A DNA stretch of 64,000 nt from Metaphire vulgaris (GCA_018105865.1 CM030850.1:14407967-14471966), one strand, 5' to 3'; shown: positions 34,551 to 46,597, numbered from the stretch's first letter. Translations and numbers: made by a program. Notes: generated by a model from the letters alone, not told the origin.

Positions 34551-34968
34551 CTTCCAGGAAGTGGGTCAAGGATTGCAGAAGATTTTCCGGCCGATTGGTC
34601 GAAGGGCGATAGCATCATCCTGCTCTAAAAACACCCACTGCCCGGTCGTCTGTTTCTACTGATGGCTGTCAGCCACACCTGTTTATTTGACACGATTGAG
34701 GTTTGTGGAACCTCTGCTTTTTCTTCGTCGATTAAACATTTATTGAGAACTGCTTAATTTTGTCGAGTTTTAGTGATAACTAAGAATGCGGATCTATTTT
34801 GTATTTATTTGTCGTCTATTCTGCATCTTTCTTGACGTTCGTCTTTGTCTTGTAAAATTTTGCTATTTTTATGTTCCGTTCTCGAATTCGTATTTAGGGC
34901 GACAAAACGTTTTCTGTCGCCACCAATCAATCACTCGTCATCGCTAACAATTTCACTTGGCTCCCAAA
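34551..34968 (+). pseudogene. FP-domain-like exons, unit B (stop codon)
   Basis: Exon 34551-34700 is exactly the length of unit A's 32946-33095 (150 nt) and reads LPGSGSRIAEDFPADWSKGD, but has an in-frame TAA at 34626-34628 where unit A has Tyr. Exon 34898-34968 (GDKTFSVATNQSLVIANNF) is the partner of 33268-33335. The introns between and after them are also similar, showing a segmental duplication. Confidence 0.65.
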
Positions 34969-35395
34969 GTAAGTAGCTTAGTCTTTCATCACTCATAGCT
35001 CAAACCAGAAGTTATGTTGAGCTTCTATTTTGGTAAAAATTAGAATCTTCAAAAAATAGATATGTAATATTATGTATATAGGCCTACGATATTTCACATC
35101 AGTCAATAAATCACTCTACAACCTCTGATATCGCCACATTTATAATTTCATAGTAGGCCTACACCAGGCCTATGAGTGAGTTTTGAGTGAGTACCAGCAG
35201 GTCTATGAGTGAGTTTGTCCTACGCTTTTCCAATGTAATGGCTTATCAACGATTAATTATTTTAATTATTACTGGTGAATGCTATTCAAATAATAACAAT
35301 ATTCCTTATTCGTCCTTAATTGCGTAATAATGGGGTTACTACATTTGACACCTGTCTAAAGAGTCTGCAGATGCGATTACGCTGGTTTCTTGTAG

Positions 35396-35839
35396 CGCCA
35401 TAAAGATGTGCGATGAACTGTGGGCGCTTCTGCAGTCGGATCAGTTTAAGGTCGTCCAAGAAAGAGAAGAATTAAGCCGCGTCGAGTATCTGTCTGAAGC
35501 CGATTACCTGCGCGATTGGTAAGAAGAAATGAAGACGATAGCCTTAGTCTATCGTTCTTCTGAACACACTGAGACGAGTTACAAAACTTTGGCCTACGCA
35601 GTTCGCAGGAATTATTCTAAATGCATGGGGGAAAAGAGTTCGGTTATTTGGGGGAAAATAGAAGACAGCTGTTGACTCTTGTTGTCGTAGATTTGAGGGT
35701 TTGCTGTCACCTTATTTGATTTATTCCGCAGCACTAAACTTAATTTGGAGCACTGCCTAATGGAACTGGAGCCGATGAAGCACGGACTGACGATTGTCAG
35801 CATAACTGGAAAAGCCGGCGATCAGAATCTCATGAAAAG
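35396..35839 (+). CDS. Two exons of unknown function between FP and exonuclease units
   Basis: Exon 35396-35518 reads MCDELWALLQSDQFKVVQER and EYLSEADYLRD. Exon 35732-35839 reads TKLNLEHCLMELEPMKHGL and TIVSITGKAGDQNLMKR. Both have good acceptors and donors and join in phase with each other and with 34968. A helical linker plus another FP-like strand pattern is possible, but I do not recognise them. No counterpart is seen in unit A. Confidence 0.5.
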
Positions 35840-36385
35840 GTAACGATATCTCCAAATTCAGTGAATCGATCAGCCGACGGTTGCGGATTCAAGACCCCTC
35901 ACATCTGAAAAAGGGCGACCCTCTTACTTGCTGCGGAAATTTTGAAGGATCTGCTGCCTGAGCCCTCCACTGGTGGACGTAAATCTAGCTTTTTGATTTG
36001 CCATTTTTGAGGTTTAAGTCGCATTGGTGACTGCTTTTACAGTTCACAATCATCACACATTTTTCCAGTTCGACCATCATGTGAAACTCAATCATGTTGC
36101 ATATTGTGCGCGTTATTTGTTGTGCTAAAAACAGTGCACAGTGTCGGTTATGTTATGGTGCTGATCGCAATTTATTCAGACAGTTTAACTATTTGCAGGC
36201 CTATTAGAAATAGTAAAATTTCCGGATTAAAACAGACTCATTTACTTGACGTTCTCGGTTATTGAAGATTTCTGTTTTCGATTTCCTTCTAGAGATCTTG
36301 CTTTAAAGTCAGAATTTGTGCAAATTGTTTGTTCGTGTGAATTTGTGGAACATTTTCGATGTTTGCCTGTTTCACTATTCTGAAG

Positions 36386-36954
36386 CTCGCTGTAGTATCG
36401 TTGGCTACGATGGCAAGATTCTCGCAGACCTTTTTTTCCAAACCAGACCAACCAACCACCCACTACAACACCCGTTGGAGTGGAATCAGGCCATCAGACC
36501 TAGTTAATGCCATCACCTTCAACGAAGCTCGCGCAATTGTATAACAAATAATCAAGGTGAACTGCAGCTGACAGGTGGATTCACGTGAGTTTTGTTTTAA
36601 TTTTCCACGTGTATTTAGGAGATTCATCTCATATGATATCGGGGTTTGATTGTAAATTGTGTTTTGATGTTGAAAATTGTAGCAGATTTCGGCAAAAAAT
36701 AAGGACACATATATACTGACGATAATAAACTATTTTTCTAACAGTGTATCGTTAGAGCCGTTGTTTTGTTCTGTGTATCAGGGTCGAATTGTTGTTGGGC
36801 ACGCTCTGCATAATGACTTAAAGGTCTTAAAAATGGACATTCCATGCGCACTGACAAGCGATACAAGCAACTATATTCCACTGAGGGCGAAAGCACAACG
36901 TACTCCCTACCGAAGCGATACCGAGTTTAAAGAAACTCGCGTTCCATTTACTCG
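36386..36954 (+). pseudogene. ISG20L2/REXO4-like exonuclease, copy B (damaged)
   Basis: Exon 36386-36556 begins RCSIVGYDGKILADLF. One extra T in a run of seven shifts the frame, after which HYNTRWSGIRPSDLVNAITF is readable, and a TAA follows at 36541. Exon 36782-36954 reads GRIVVGHALHNDLKVLKMDI, then shifts again before PSLKKLAFHLLG (173 nt against 169 in copy A). The text 'CSCEFVE' upstream (about 36,320-36,345) resembles the DCEFVG motif with Asp lost. It is probably inactive. Confidence 0.72.
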
Positions 36955-37269
36955 GTAAACTGCAAACGTTCAATCACTTCCTGTTGTGATGTTCAAGAGT
37001 TAATGTTTTATTTTGCGCTGATCATTTGAAAATTTGAGAAACAGAAATTAAGGAAGATTTCTTCCTATCTTGTTTGGCTTAATTTCTCTACTTTTCGATT
37101 TTATCTTTTCATTGATCTTGTATAACGAATCTCAAAATACTCGCTTCTCTGTCTTACCTCAAACCTGAATCGTGCATTTCTATAGCCTAGTGCTTTTTAA
37201 AGCAACCACTGCGGTACTGCTTTAGAAAGTGCTATAGAAATTCACGAGATCTTATTTATTTACTGTCTT

Positions 37270-37400
37270 ACCTCAAACTCGAATCGTGCATGCAATGGCC
37301 ATATCTTTCAATGACACGATTTTTGTGAAATTAAATTATATAGGTGAAAATTTTCCATATAATCAGTTTTCTGTTGGTATGCTCTGTGTGGTGACTATTC
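37270..37400. repeat. Dispersed repeat, partner at 41,003-41,120
   Basis: Both contain TATCTTTCAATGACACGATT, TTTTTGTGAAATTA and CAGTTTTCTGTTG with the same order and spacing. It is non-coding. Confidence 0.6.
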
Positions 37401-37449
37401 GACTTTAAAAATTAGTGAACGTTAGGCCTAAAAGGCGGGCTATTAAAAC

Positions 37450-37898
37450 GGTTCCCTGTCACTTCCTGGACCGTCACTTCCTGGACAATCACTTTGGACC
37501 GTCACTTCCTATCACTTCCTGGACCGTCATTGTAAAAAAATAAAGGTATTTTTGGGGGCTGTCCATTGTTCAACAATTTTGGGCAGTTTTTGACCCCCTC
37601 CGCCCAGTGTAGGTGGTAAAAATAACCTAACCGTAATCCAACGATTCAAAATTTGAATAGTTCTAGTCTGCGTCAATGGTCCACTGCTTACTCAAACCAT
37701 TGTAAGGAAGTAAGTAAAATATCTCGAATTTCTATATTATATATTCTAAGTAAGTAATTCTAAGTATTATTGCAGATCACAACGATTTGTATATCATAGT
37801 GTATACACTTGTTTACATACACATAACTGATAGAACATTAGGAACGGTCCAGGAAGTGACGGTCCAGGAAGTGACGGTCCAGGAAGTGACGGGACACC
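37450..37898. mobile_element. Element with inverted arrays of GTCACTTCCTGGACC
   Basis: The left end carries about four tandem copies of a 15-mer GTCACTTCCTGGACC; the right end carries three copies in inverse orientation. Flanks ATTAAAAC (37442-37449) and ATTAAAAA (37899-37906) match at 7 of 8. The middle contains a truncated GGGGGCTGTCCATTG element at about 37,553. Confidence 0.75.
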
Positions 37899-38219
37899 AT
37901 TAAAAACAATCTTTGTATAAATGCTGCTAAAAAATAAAGACATTATTTTCACTGATAGTAGGAAACCTAAATATAATTTGATAATTACCACTATTCCTGA
38001 GATGCCAGATATAAATAAACTCTTTAGGCATACGTGCTTGAATTTATATATGTAGAGTAGAGGTATATATTTCATTGATGCTTAATAATCATTAATAGGT
38101 CCAGAAATTCCTAATTCTCGAAGGTTTTAATCTACGTGCGCACAAAATAATTCTAAACCCGTTTAAATTTCATAATGTAGTCAGTGTACAGCAGGCCATT
38201 TGATTTTAACAGATGTAGG

Positions 38220-38520
38220 AACTTAAGAAAGTCAAATTGTACTTCGGCTCATGCAGCAACTCACGAGCTCAGCAGAGGCTAAATAGTGCCAGCTGGTGTT
38301 AGTGGGAAAGAAATTAATTTATTAAGATTCTTGTAAATGCAATGACCTGCAGTAACTATTACACTTTTCCTAAACGACAATGACGTTAGCGAAACTAACG
38401 GTTAGATTTAAAATTCGATTATAAAGCTATAAAAGAAATTCCAACCAAATGAAAGTACGCCGATATAATTAAGAATATATCAATTTAATATTAGTGAATA
38501 AGACCGAACATTTCTCCAAC
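38220..38520. repeat. Dispersed repeat, partner at 43,290-43,620
   Basis: Shared blocks include GCAGCAACTCACGAG, AATAGTGCCAGC and AAATTCCAACCAAATGA in the same order. A shorter third copy lies at 40,940-41,010. No coding potential was seen. Confidence 0.6.
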
Positions 38521-38939
38521 AAATTGGCGAATATTTATAATTTTTGCAAAATCAAATCGATCAAACGAAACACAAAGTAATGGACTATGACTACTACAAT
38601 TTTCGCAGTAACTGCAGCTTTTATAACTTTTTTGCGACTTATTCTGCGAGATGACGTCAGTTACTACCAAAGATGTTGGAAACGAAAACTCGATATGACA
38701 TTCCTTATAAATATCTTGGAAAGCTCATTAAAAACCTTTACCGCCTGACGATAAACCGCGGTATTCAGCAGGCCACGGTACATAATCAGTCACTTGCAGT
38801 ACCGTGATATTTCTTATACCGGCATACCACGCATCACTAGGCCTACTTCCTGGTTTGGTCTTAGTTTCCCCTGAAATAATTTTTCTTATTGTACCTCTTG
38901 GCGTGTCTCTTACCTTCCATGAGTTTTAAATCAAACTAG

Positions 38940-39560
38940 CTGTTCTTCTTCTTTCTTTCCTTCCGTCTTTCCCTATTGGGTTGGACGATGGGTCTGAACG
39001 AGTTCCTTCCACTTCTGTCTGTCTCTTGCTGCTCTGGTCAATTGGATGAAGTTCATTTGCATTTCTCCTGCATCCTCTTTTAAGTTTTCTATCCATGTTT
39101 TTCTTGGTCTTCCTTTTCTTCTTTTCCCCTCAACATAGTTGTATAGGCTTTCTTTGGTAGTCTTTCTTCCTTCCATTCTTTCAACATGACCAAACCATTT
39201 CAGTCTTCGTTTCTGTATTGATTCGAGTATCGTTTCTTTTGCTCTGTCTTTTCTCTGATCGTTTCATTTCTTAACATTTGACTTCTGTACTCCTGACTGA
39301 TTCCTCTTAGCCAGTTCATTTCTGCAGTCATTAATCTTCTTTCGTCTTTTTCTTTTATGGTCCAGCATTCTGATCCATATAATAGTATTGGTTTTGATCA
39401 GTGTATTATATGGCTTTAGTTTTGTTTTCAGTGATATTTGTTTGTCTTTCCATATCTTCCTGAAGTTTTCCAAATGCTGCCTGCTAGTCCAATTCTCCTT
39501 ATTACAATCTTCTTCAGTCACTGGCCATCTTCTGTCAGTTACTGATCCTAGGTCTCATTT
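38940..39560 (-). pseudogene. RTE-like LINE RT C-terminal remnant
   Basis: The minus strand reads SLKTKLKPYNTLIKTNTIIW, then (after frameshifts) RLKWFGHVERMEGRKTT, KRRKGRPRKTWIENLKED and LTRAARDRQKWKELV, the ordered C-terminal motifs of RTE-like ORF2. It is 5' truncated and broken. Confidence 0.75.
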
Positions 39561-40060
39561 TTGGTCTACTTGTTCTGGATTCAGTCAACGATTCTCTCCT
39601 TTAGTTTTTATTAACTGATTTCCCCTTCTTTGTTAATAGTGATTAATTGTTGTTTAGTGTAATTTTCTGTATATTTATTTTTAGCCCCACTTCTTCTCCA
39701 GTGATTCTTGCACATTTTGGATTACTTGTTCTGCAATGGATCTACAGATGTTGATCTGCTGATACTCAAATTCATTCACAGATCCAACAATAGCATTTGT
39801 TGCTATCGTTAGGAGATGACAAACTATGTGATCAGTGGATTAGATTATTTATTGATTTCATTCCAAACGCCTTTGGGAATATGTCCACTGCCTTTCTTCC
39901 AATCGATATTCTCAAAAAGACGAATGGATTGGCAACAAGCAAACAATGAATGAAGACATACAGTTGACTTATTATTGAGGATATAGGCCCCTTTAAATCA
40001 GATGCTGTTCCATCTGTATTTCTCAATGCTCATCTGTAGTAATTATCAGTTTTTAATGGT
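39561..40060. other. No gene recognised
   Basis: AT-rich intergenic DNA without motifs I can name. Confidence 0.35.
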
Positions 40061-40064
40061 GGCG

Positions 40065-40741
40065 GCGGTAGTAGTAGTAGGGTGGCCCTACTACTACTAC
40101 TACTACACCAGTAGTAGGGCTGTACAATGTTGCAGTGGAACGGTAGCGGTGACTGTAGTTAGTGGTTATAAAATTCCTTAGCAGTGGTTGTAATGGTCAG
40201 TATTAGTAGTGGTTGTAGTAATGATGTGGTACCCGGGGCCCTTTTTGCAGCATAAGAGAGTAGTCATAATATTGGGGCAGCAGTGGTAGTTAAAATAGTG
40301 GGGTATCAGTAGTAGTAGTAGTAGTAGTAGTAGGACCCAGTGGTAGTGTTTAGTTCCCCGATGGAAGTTGCCACCTCCCCTCCCCCAGTGTCAAATCCTG
40401 GAACCGCCACTCAGTGGCAGCATCAGTAGTAGTAGTAGTAGTAGTAGTAGTATGGACCTGGAGCAAGGGGCTTTGTTCCTCCTTGATCAACAAAAGGCGA
40501 TTTGGACTTTTGCTGCAAAGAGTTAAAGAAGAAAGTCAAGGGTCGGACTATAGCCAGTGGAGGCCACGGGGGGCAGGGTTTTGAACACCCCACTTGCCAT
40601 CAGGGCCACCTGGAGGTTCATGCAGGGGGTAGGGGAAGTTTCAAAAAGGAGAAACAAATCTGGCAGTTTCCTTCATTATTCAGGGACCCCTAATACCTAG
40701 GAAAATGGAAGGAATCTATCAAATAACACAAATGTTGTTGG

Positions 40742-40795
<54 letters not shown>

Positions 40796-40800
40796 TTTGC
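40065..40800. repeat. Scattered (TAG)n/(GTA)n arrays
   Basis: Several TAG arrays (about 40,070-40,080; 40,310-40,333; 40,425-40,452; 40,742-40,795), with an inverted CTA array at 40,090-40,108 able to pair with neighbours. They are separated by degenerate transposon pieces such as 'tggaaccgccactcagtggc'. Confidence 0.85.
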
Positions 40801-41862
40801 TTTAGTCCTGCAAAGCATGAGTGCCACTTCTTTGCATTTGTATTACTGTTGGTGGCCTTCAACTGTAATAAATTTTCTGTTTACATAGAGAATTATACAG
40901 AAGTCCCTGGATAAGATGTCAGTAGGTTATCTAACGGTTACATTTACATTCCAATTATAAAGCCGTAAAATAAATTCCAACCAAATGAAAGTACGTCGAT
41001 GCATGATTTGACAATATCTTTCAATGACACGATTTTTGTGAAATTATGTGAAATTTTCCCGTATGATCAGTTTTCTGTTGTTACGCTCTGTGTGGCGACT
41101 ATTCGACGTCTGTTAATTTTTAAATGAAGGAAAACCTATACAGGAGGGTGAGCATTGCTCGGTGGAGGACGCAAGAAGCACGATGGAGGTATTTAAAACA
41201 GTGCGACAAGAATGGGAACACCAGCTGAGCGAAGTTAGACAGAAAGCTGAGAACTCGTTCAGCATCTGACAGGAAGGACGACGACAGGTCTGGAGTTAAA
41301 TTGGCCAAAATACTAACAGACAGCCGCTTAGCGACGGGGGTATATCGGTATATAAGCCCTCCCTCCAAAAAATCAGTTGTTAGTAGCCGTTTTGTTCACA
41401 AATGTGACATTAACATATGTCATGTTTTGAATTTGAAATACCAATGACTATTTAAGATTTATACCCCCATATCAAATTCCTGGGCTCCTGGCTACGCCGC
41501 TGCTATCACGTTACAGTAGGCTATGCTGGTGTGAATTTCCCAACAGCTCAGCTCTTAGCTGTAATGACTAATGACTGCTCACCGTATCGTAGTACGTCGA
41601 ACGACCTTACTTCGTTTCTTGGTTCTACAGCCGTCTTAAAGTCATATACGTCATATAGTATAATTGCTTCTTGACGATTGCAGTTAGGCCTACTGGGCAC
41701 TATAGTTACGATACCTTTTTAAATGTTGTAAGGTTTATGGTTAAGGTTATTGGCGGTGAATAAACTAGTGGCGGCGAATTAACCTACAAGTAGGCCTACC
41801 GATTAATTGATTAGTCTACGTTTAGTTAAAATTGAAAGAAAGTATCACAATTTGTATGCAGG

Positions 41863-42072
41863 ATGATCCAAACGTTGTCCAATCGCGCTGATAAGCGAGA
41901 GAACCCTATAGCCTACAACGCCGAATCAGAAGACGCACTGAATCGCTTCCACTCAGTGAAGGTAACGATGTTCGGACCAAGTGCATGGAGGGCGAGCTTG
42001 ACAGCGGCGCTGAAGGAAGAAGATATTCAGACTGATGGCACATTCAGGATTCGTGCCAAATACTATAATTAG
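41863..42072 (+). CDS. Orphan terminal-exon candidate, unknown protein
   Basis: A frame after a good acceptor (TTTGTATGCAG) reads SEDALNRFHSVKVTMFGPSA and ends FRIRAKYYN-stop. It could be the last exon of an unrecognised gene, but no upstream exon was found and the composition is not decisive. Confidence 0.25.
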   Translation: MIQTLSNRADKRENPIAYNAESEDALNRFHSVKVTMFGPSAWRASLTAALKEEDIQTDGTFRIRAKYYN

Positions 42073-42533
42073 CCATTTGACCGACAATTTATTATGGCAT
42101 TAAACTGTATCAATTTCGGGAGAGTAAAGAACTACAGTATGCCTAGAGAGTATGCAGTCTACACCATGAAATAACACATCAACAGGCTACACAAAGAACT
42201 ACCGGTAGTTGACAATCAAAGACGACAAATATACTAACAGAAAATTTTGGTGAAGCATATTTTATGCGATTTCAGCAGTAGGCCCTAACAGTAAACTAAT
42301 GAATGCAATTCAAGTGATGAAAAATGTAACTTAAATCACAAATGGCAAATTATAAATCTACAGGCAATGCAATGTCGGCAAATAGTTGCACGTATTATTG
42401 ATTAGTGATTTGTAAAGTCAAAAATTCTATCTCTTAAATTCTTAATTATCTGTTTTTAACTGTTTTTATCTGTTATAAAATATTTTTGTCAATGTAACTT
42501 TTACCTATTGTATCAGTCAGTGTATTTTACTTA

Positions 42534-42938
42534 GGGGCTGTCCATTAATTACGTCAAAAATTTAGGGGGATGGGGTTTGAAAAAGTTTGACAGTTGTTGA
42601 CAGAGGGGTCAAGAGAAGTTGACGTCAACAATTGCACTTTTACAAATAATCAAAAAATAGGAAGTTTCATGGAATACTACTTATTACAATGGATAAAAGC
42701 ATGGCAAAAAAGGTCATCACCACCACATTTTGACACTCGATGAGCAAAACAGGGAAAAAATGGTCATCACCTCAAAAAATAATAACCTTGTTATTGGGAT
42801 CTGCCATTGATCTTGGGGGGGTCAAAAGTTTTTGACGTAATTATGGGGGCGGGGGTAAATGAAAGTTGAAAGTTGTTGACAAGGGGGATGGGGTCAAAAA
42901 TTGGCCAAAAATTGTTGACATAATTAATTGACAGCCCC
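42534..42938. mobile_element. 3-bp-TSD MITE (GGGGCTGTCCATTAATTACG), copy 2
   Basis: Ends GGGGCTGTCCATTAATTACG and the inverse TAATTAATTGACAGCCCC, with TTA on both sides (42531-42533, 42939-42941). It is about 405 bp, with the same internal order as 45,939-46,346. Internal motifs read AAAAAAGGTCATCACC. Confidence 0.9.
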
Positions 42939-43663
42939 TTATGCAAAAATACATATAAGCAGTGATTGGCGAGATCCTGCACAACTTAACATTAAGCCAT
43001 TAAGCCATCGTTCTTAACTGGTAACCCAGAGAATTACTCATCAAATGATAACATTCACTTCATTTCGATCTGAGGAAATGTAAGTAAGTAAAATCTCGTG
43101 AGTTTCTTTAGCGCTTTCAAAAACAGGTAGGCCTACTGCAGTAGCTTATTCATAGGCGCTTAATCTATAGTTGAAATAGCTGTAGCCGAAGTTTAGTGAT
43201 CAGCCGGGCAAAGTCAATTCCAGAGATCAGTCACGAGTGGGAGTAAGGGAAACAGCAAGGGCTGCAAGGCAGACTTTGAAAGATGGATGTAGAGACTAAA
43301 GAAAGTCCAGTTGTACTTCGACTCGTGCAGCAACTCACGAGTTTAGCAGAAGACGAATAGTGCCAGCCGATGTTAATATGGAACAAATTAATTAATATCG
43401 AAAGAACAACGGCCTATCAAATCACTGTTTGAAAAGGCAATGGAGAGAACGATAACAGATTAAATTTCAAAATGTAATTATAAAGCCAAAAATAAATTCC
43501 AACCAAATGAGAGCACACCGATATAGGCCTAATCCAGAATATAAAAAGTCTATATTAATGATTAAAATTACAAATTTCTCCAGCGCAATAGCCAAAATCT
43601 AAAATTTAAAGTAAAATCCAAAGATTCGAAATTTGAATAGCTCTAATCTGCGTCACTGCTTCC

Positions 43664-44245
43664 CAGGGGCGGAACTAGGCTGTCCGGCACCCGGGGACAA
43701 AACATACTGATGGTGCCCCCTCAACTTTACGAAAATCATCAGAAGCAAAAAAGGGCGCCGTTCTGCCCATTTTGGCGCCCCTACATTATTCATTCAACTT
43801 CGCGAAAACCCTGACAAGCCAAAAAACGGTCATCACCCATAGCGGAACATACTACATTAAACCAATTTTGGCGCCCCCACCTCGGCGCCCGGGGACATCT
43901 GTACCCCCTTGCATAGTGTTTATTCTAGGCCCTTTTTGGGGGATTCCCCCCAAGTTTGAAAATCCCCCAATTTCTATTTGTTGCATTGGGGGATGAAAAT
44001 TCTCCTCCCCAAAGTGTGACGAGAGGGTTTTTTTATTTAGGAGAGGGGAAAACATGATGTGATGACCTTTTTTTGCTTGTCGCCACTTCCCGACGAGAGA
44101 AAAATCTCAAATGTCGGGATTACCTTTTTTTGCTCGTCAAGGTTTTTGGGCAGACAAACCTTCTCCCCCCCCAAACATTTCAAACTCCCCAATGTCAAGG
44201 TGGCTAGAATAAACACTGCCCTCTGCACCCCTAGATCCGCCTCTG
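43664..44245. mobile_element. hAT-like element (CAGGGGCGGAACTAGG) with nested MITE
   Basis: Left end CAGGGGCGGAACTAGG and right end CCTAGATCCGCCTCTG. An exact 8-bp duplication CTGCTTCC flanks it (43656-43663, 44246-44253). An AGTGTTTATTCTAG element (43,915-44,217) is inserted within. Both host and guest carry the CTTTTTTGCTTGTC-type motif. Confidence 0.88.
43915..44217. mobile_element. AGTGTTTATTCTAG-family MITE, nested
   Basis: Ends AGTGTTTATTCTAGGCCC and GGCTAGAATAAACACT. The flanks CCCCCTTGCAT and GCCCTCTGCAC agree at most positions over about 10 bp, consistent with a decayed long target duplication. Two motif copies in direct orientation. Confidence 0.82.
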
Positions 44246-44302
44246 CTGCTTCCATCAGAATGATAGGCATATTTAAAAAAATATATATAGATAGTGAAAT
44301 AG

Positions 44303-44470
44303 TCTAATCTAATCTAATCTAATCTTAAACTTCTATAGCGCCACTTTCATAATGCACAGGAGCATCAACCGATGGCACTCCAAATCCAAAACACTAAAGA
44401 TCCAGGTCAAATCCAGGGTATCCAGCCGGACAAACGGGTGACAGTCTATGGTGGATAAGCCCGGTCAAAT
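44303..44470 (-). repeat. Dispersed retroelement tail with (TAATC)n
   Basis: Matches 955-1115 (CTTCTATAGCGCCACTTTC, 'catcaaccgatggc', 'ccaaatccaaaa'). A pentanucleotide TAATC tract at 44,303-44,325 takes the place of the AATC array. Confidence 0.65.
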
Positions 44471-44578
44471 AGTATAACTGTTTAACAGGAGATACTGTAT
44501 ATCTGCTTTAAAATTGCTACATAATGACTGATAGTATGATAATAAAATACTCTATATGAGGTACGCTCTTCATATTAC

Positions 44579-45601
44579 CAGTGGCATAGCCAGGGAACCA
44601 GAATGGAGGGCACACCAAGTCTTCTACAGACTAACATTTCCAGTACTAAATAGGGGGGGTCTGGGGAGCGTGGTGAGCTCTCTGAACTTCTGAAGATGGT
44701 CTGGGGCGGGAAAATGTTAGGACAATATTGGATTCAAATCTTGAGATTCAGAGCCGGTGCGTGACTTTTGGGGGCCCCTGCAACTTTTTACGAAGGGCCT
44801 CTGCAACGTTTTTGAAAAGTCTTGACAAGCAAAATAAGGTCGCTGAACCGATTGACAAACAAAAAGTTCAAAAGTTATAGTCAATAAATGTATAGTTGTA
44901 TACGTGCTAAATTTAACTTTTCTTCACAATAACTTACTTGGAATAACTTAAGAATAGGACAATTGAAAACTCTTAAATATCCGAGGCCGGCGGGGCCCCC
45001 TGCGGCCGAAGGCATTGCAGGCCCCACGCGCCGGCTCTGTTGAGATTTGAAGTAAATTTGCAGACTAAATGACAGCCTTTCCCATAATTGTAGTGTATAA
45101 CATTTTCTTAATGTCTCTACAAGAATCTCCCCACTCCTGCTGGCTTGCAGACAAGTGCATCCCATTTAGTCCGACTAGGGGCCTGGGAATCGTCGTGAAC
45201 GCCCCAGCCGCAGAAATATTTAGTACTATAAGGATTAAACGGTGAACTTTGGTGTATATTTTAAAGACTTTAATTATCATTTACCGTATTACTTAATAAC
45301 AACTACATATACCGACTGCGTTGACAACCACCCTAACCCCCCGAAAAATTCCTTATTGTTTTGTTCAAATTCTACGACTGAACCAGAGATATCTGTACAC
45401 CCCCTAACACCTCCCACCAATCTGAGAGCAACATCTCATAATTATGATGCAGCTAAGGTGGTAGCATTAACAAGGGGGAGGGAGGGCACCCCCAGAATAT
45501 ATCAACACCTCCAAATTGATAATCCGAGAAATAACCATGGACTGATCCCAGACCAAAATGGGGGACCCAGCACCGGGGGTCCCTTCGTGGCTACGCCAAT
45601 G
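44579..45601. mobile_element. hAT-like element (CAGTGGCATAGCCAGGG), 1 kb
   Basis: Left end CAGTGGCATAGCCAGGG and right end CGTGGCTACGCCAATG. An exact 8-bp duplication CATATTAC sits at 44571-44578 and 45602-45609. A second hAT element (44,749-45,039) is nested inside. No transposase frame was recognised. Confidence 0.9.
44749..45039. mobile_element. Nested hAT-like MITE (CAGAGCCGGTGCGTG)
   Basis: Left end CAGAGCCGGTGCGTG and right end CACGCGCCGGCTCTG. An exact duplication TTGAGATT at 44741-44748 and 45040-45047. The inverse motif CTTGACAAGCAAAATAAGGT lies at about 44,822. Confidence 0.92.
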
Positions 45602-45938
45602 CATATTACTGACAAATAATTTAAAAATAACACACAGTTCACATAAGCTTATGCATATTGCAATATTATTTCGGCTGATATTATTGCAGTTCGAAAATAA
45701 CATAAAGTTACCATAAATTAATTAACATGGAAACAGATCTTTCAAATACTGCACAGATGAATGGTAAGAAAGTATTTAATGGTAACACCTGGTCACCATT
45801 TCCTGGTTTCACACATTTGGAGAAAGCTCCAAGGCACACACCTGACCAGAATTAGATTCCTTAGCACTTAGCAGGCTTGCCTACAAACATCATAACCATC
45901 AAAAATATTCTAAATGTAATGCAGCTATATAAATCTAG

Positions 45939-46346
45939 GGGGCTGTCCATTAATATTACATCAACAATTTAGAGGGGGTTGAAAAAGTTTGACAGTTGTT
46001 GACAGGGGGAGCGGGGTCAAGAGAAGTTGACGTCAACAATTTCACTTTTTACAAATAGTCAAAAAATAGGAAATTTCATGGAATACTACTTATTATAATG
46101 GAAAAAAGCATGGCAAAAAGGTAAAAAAGGTCATCACCACCACATTTTGACAATCTATGAGCAAAAAAGGGGGAAAATGGTCATCACTGCAAAAATAATA
46201 ACCTTGTTATTGGGACCTGTCATTGATCTTGGCTGGGGTCAAAAGTTTTTGACGTAATTATAGGGGGTCACTGAAAGTTGACAGTTGTTGACAAGGAGGG
46301 GTCAAAAATTGCCAAAAAATTGTTGACATAATTAATGGACAGCCCC
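45939..46346. mobile_element. 3-bp-TSD MITE (GGGGCTGTCCATTAAT), copy 3
   Basis: Flanked by TAG on both sides (45936-45938, 46347-46349). Ends GGGGCTGTCCATTAAT and ATTAATGGACAGCCCC. Very similar to 42,534-42,938 through its length. Confidence 0.9.
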
Positions 46347-46597
46347 TAGTTGTCCTGGAGCAGTAAAATATTTACAGAGAATCAAATTGTCATCAGATCA
46401 GACCTATAAACAGACCCAAGTTCAAAATAACAAAGCACGCTAATAACATAAGCAAACATTTGACTGGCGACTAAAACAGCTGTGGAATGATAAATCTTCT
46501 TATAGAAGTATCAGTATTTGCCTATACATCATCATCTGACACAATGCACTAAACAAGCGTCATGACTTTGTCCAACAGTGTAGTGAACTAATCAATG

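Noticed and set aside
41182..41268. Short frame MEVFKTVRQEWEHQLSEV resembling a coiled coil
   Set aside because: Only about 28 codons, no splice sites and no family match; kept out of the annotation.
45242..45619. 125-codon plus-strand frame
   Set aside because: It ends within the hAT element's right end and has no recognisable domain.
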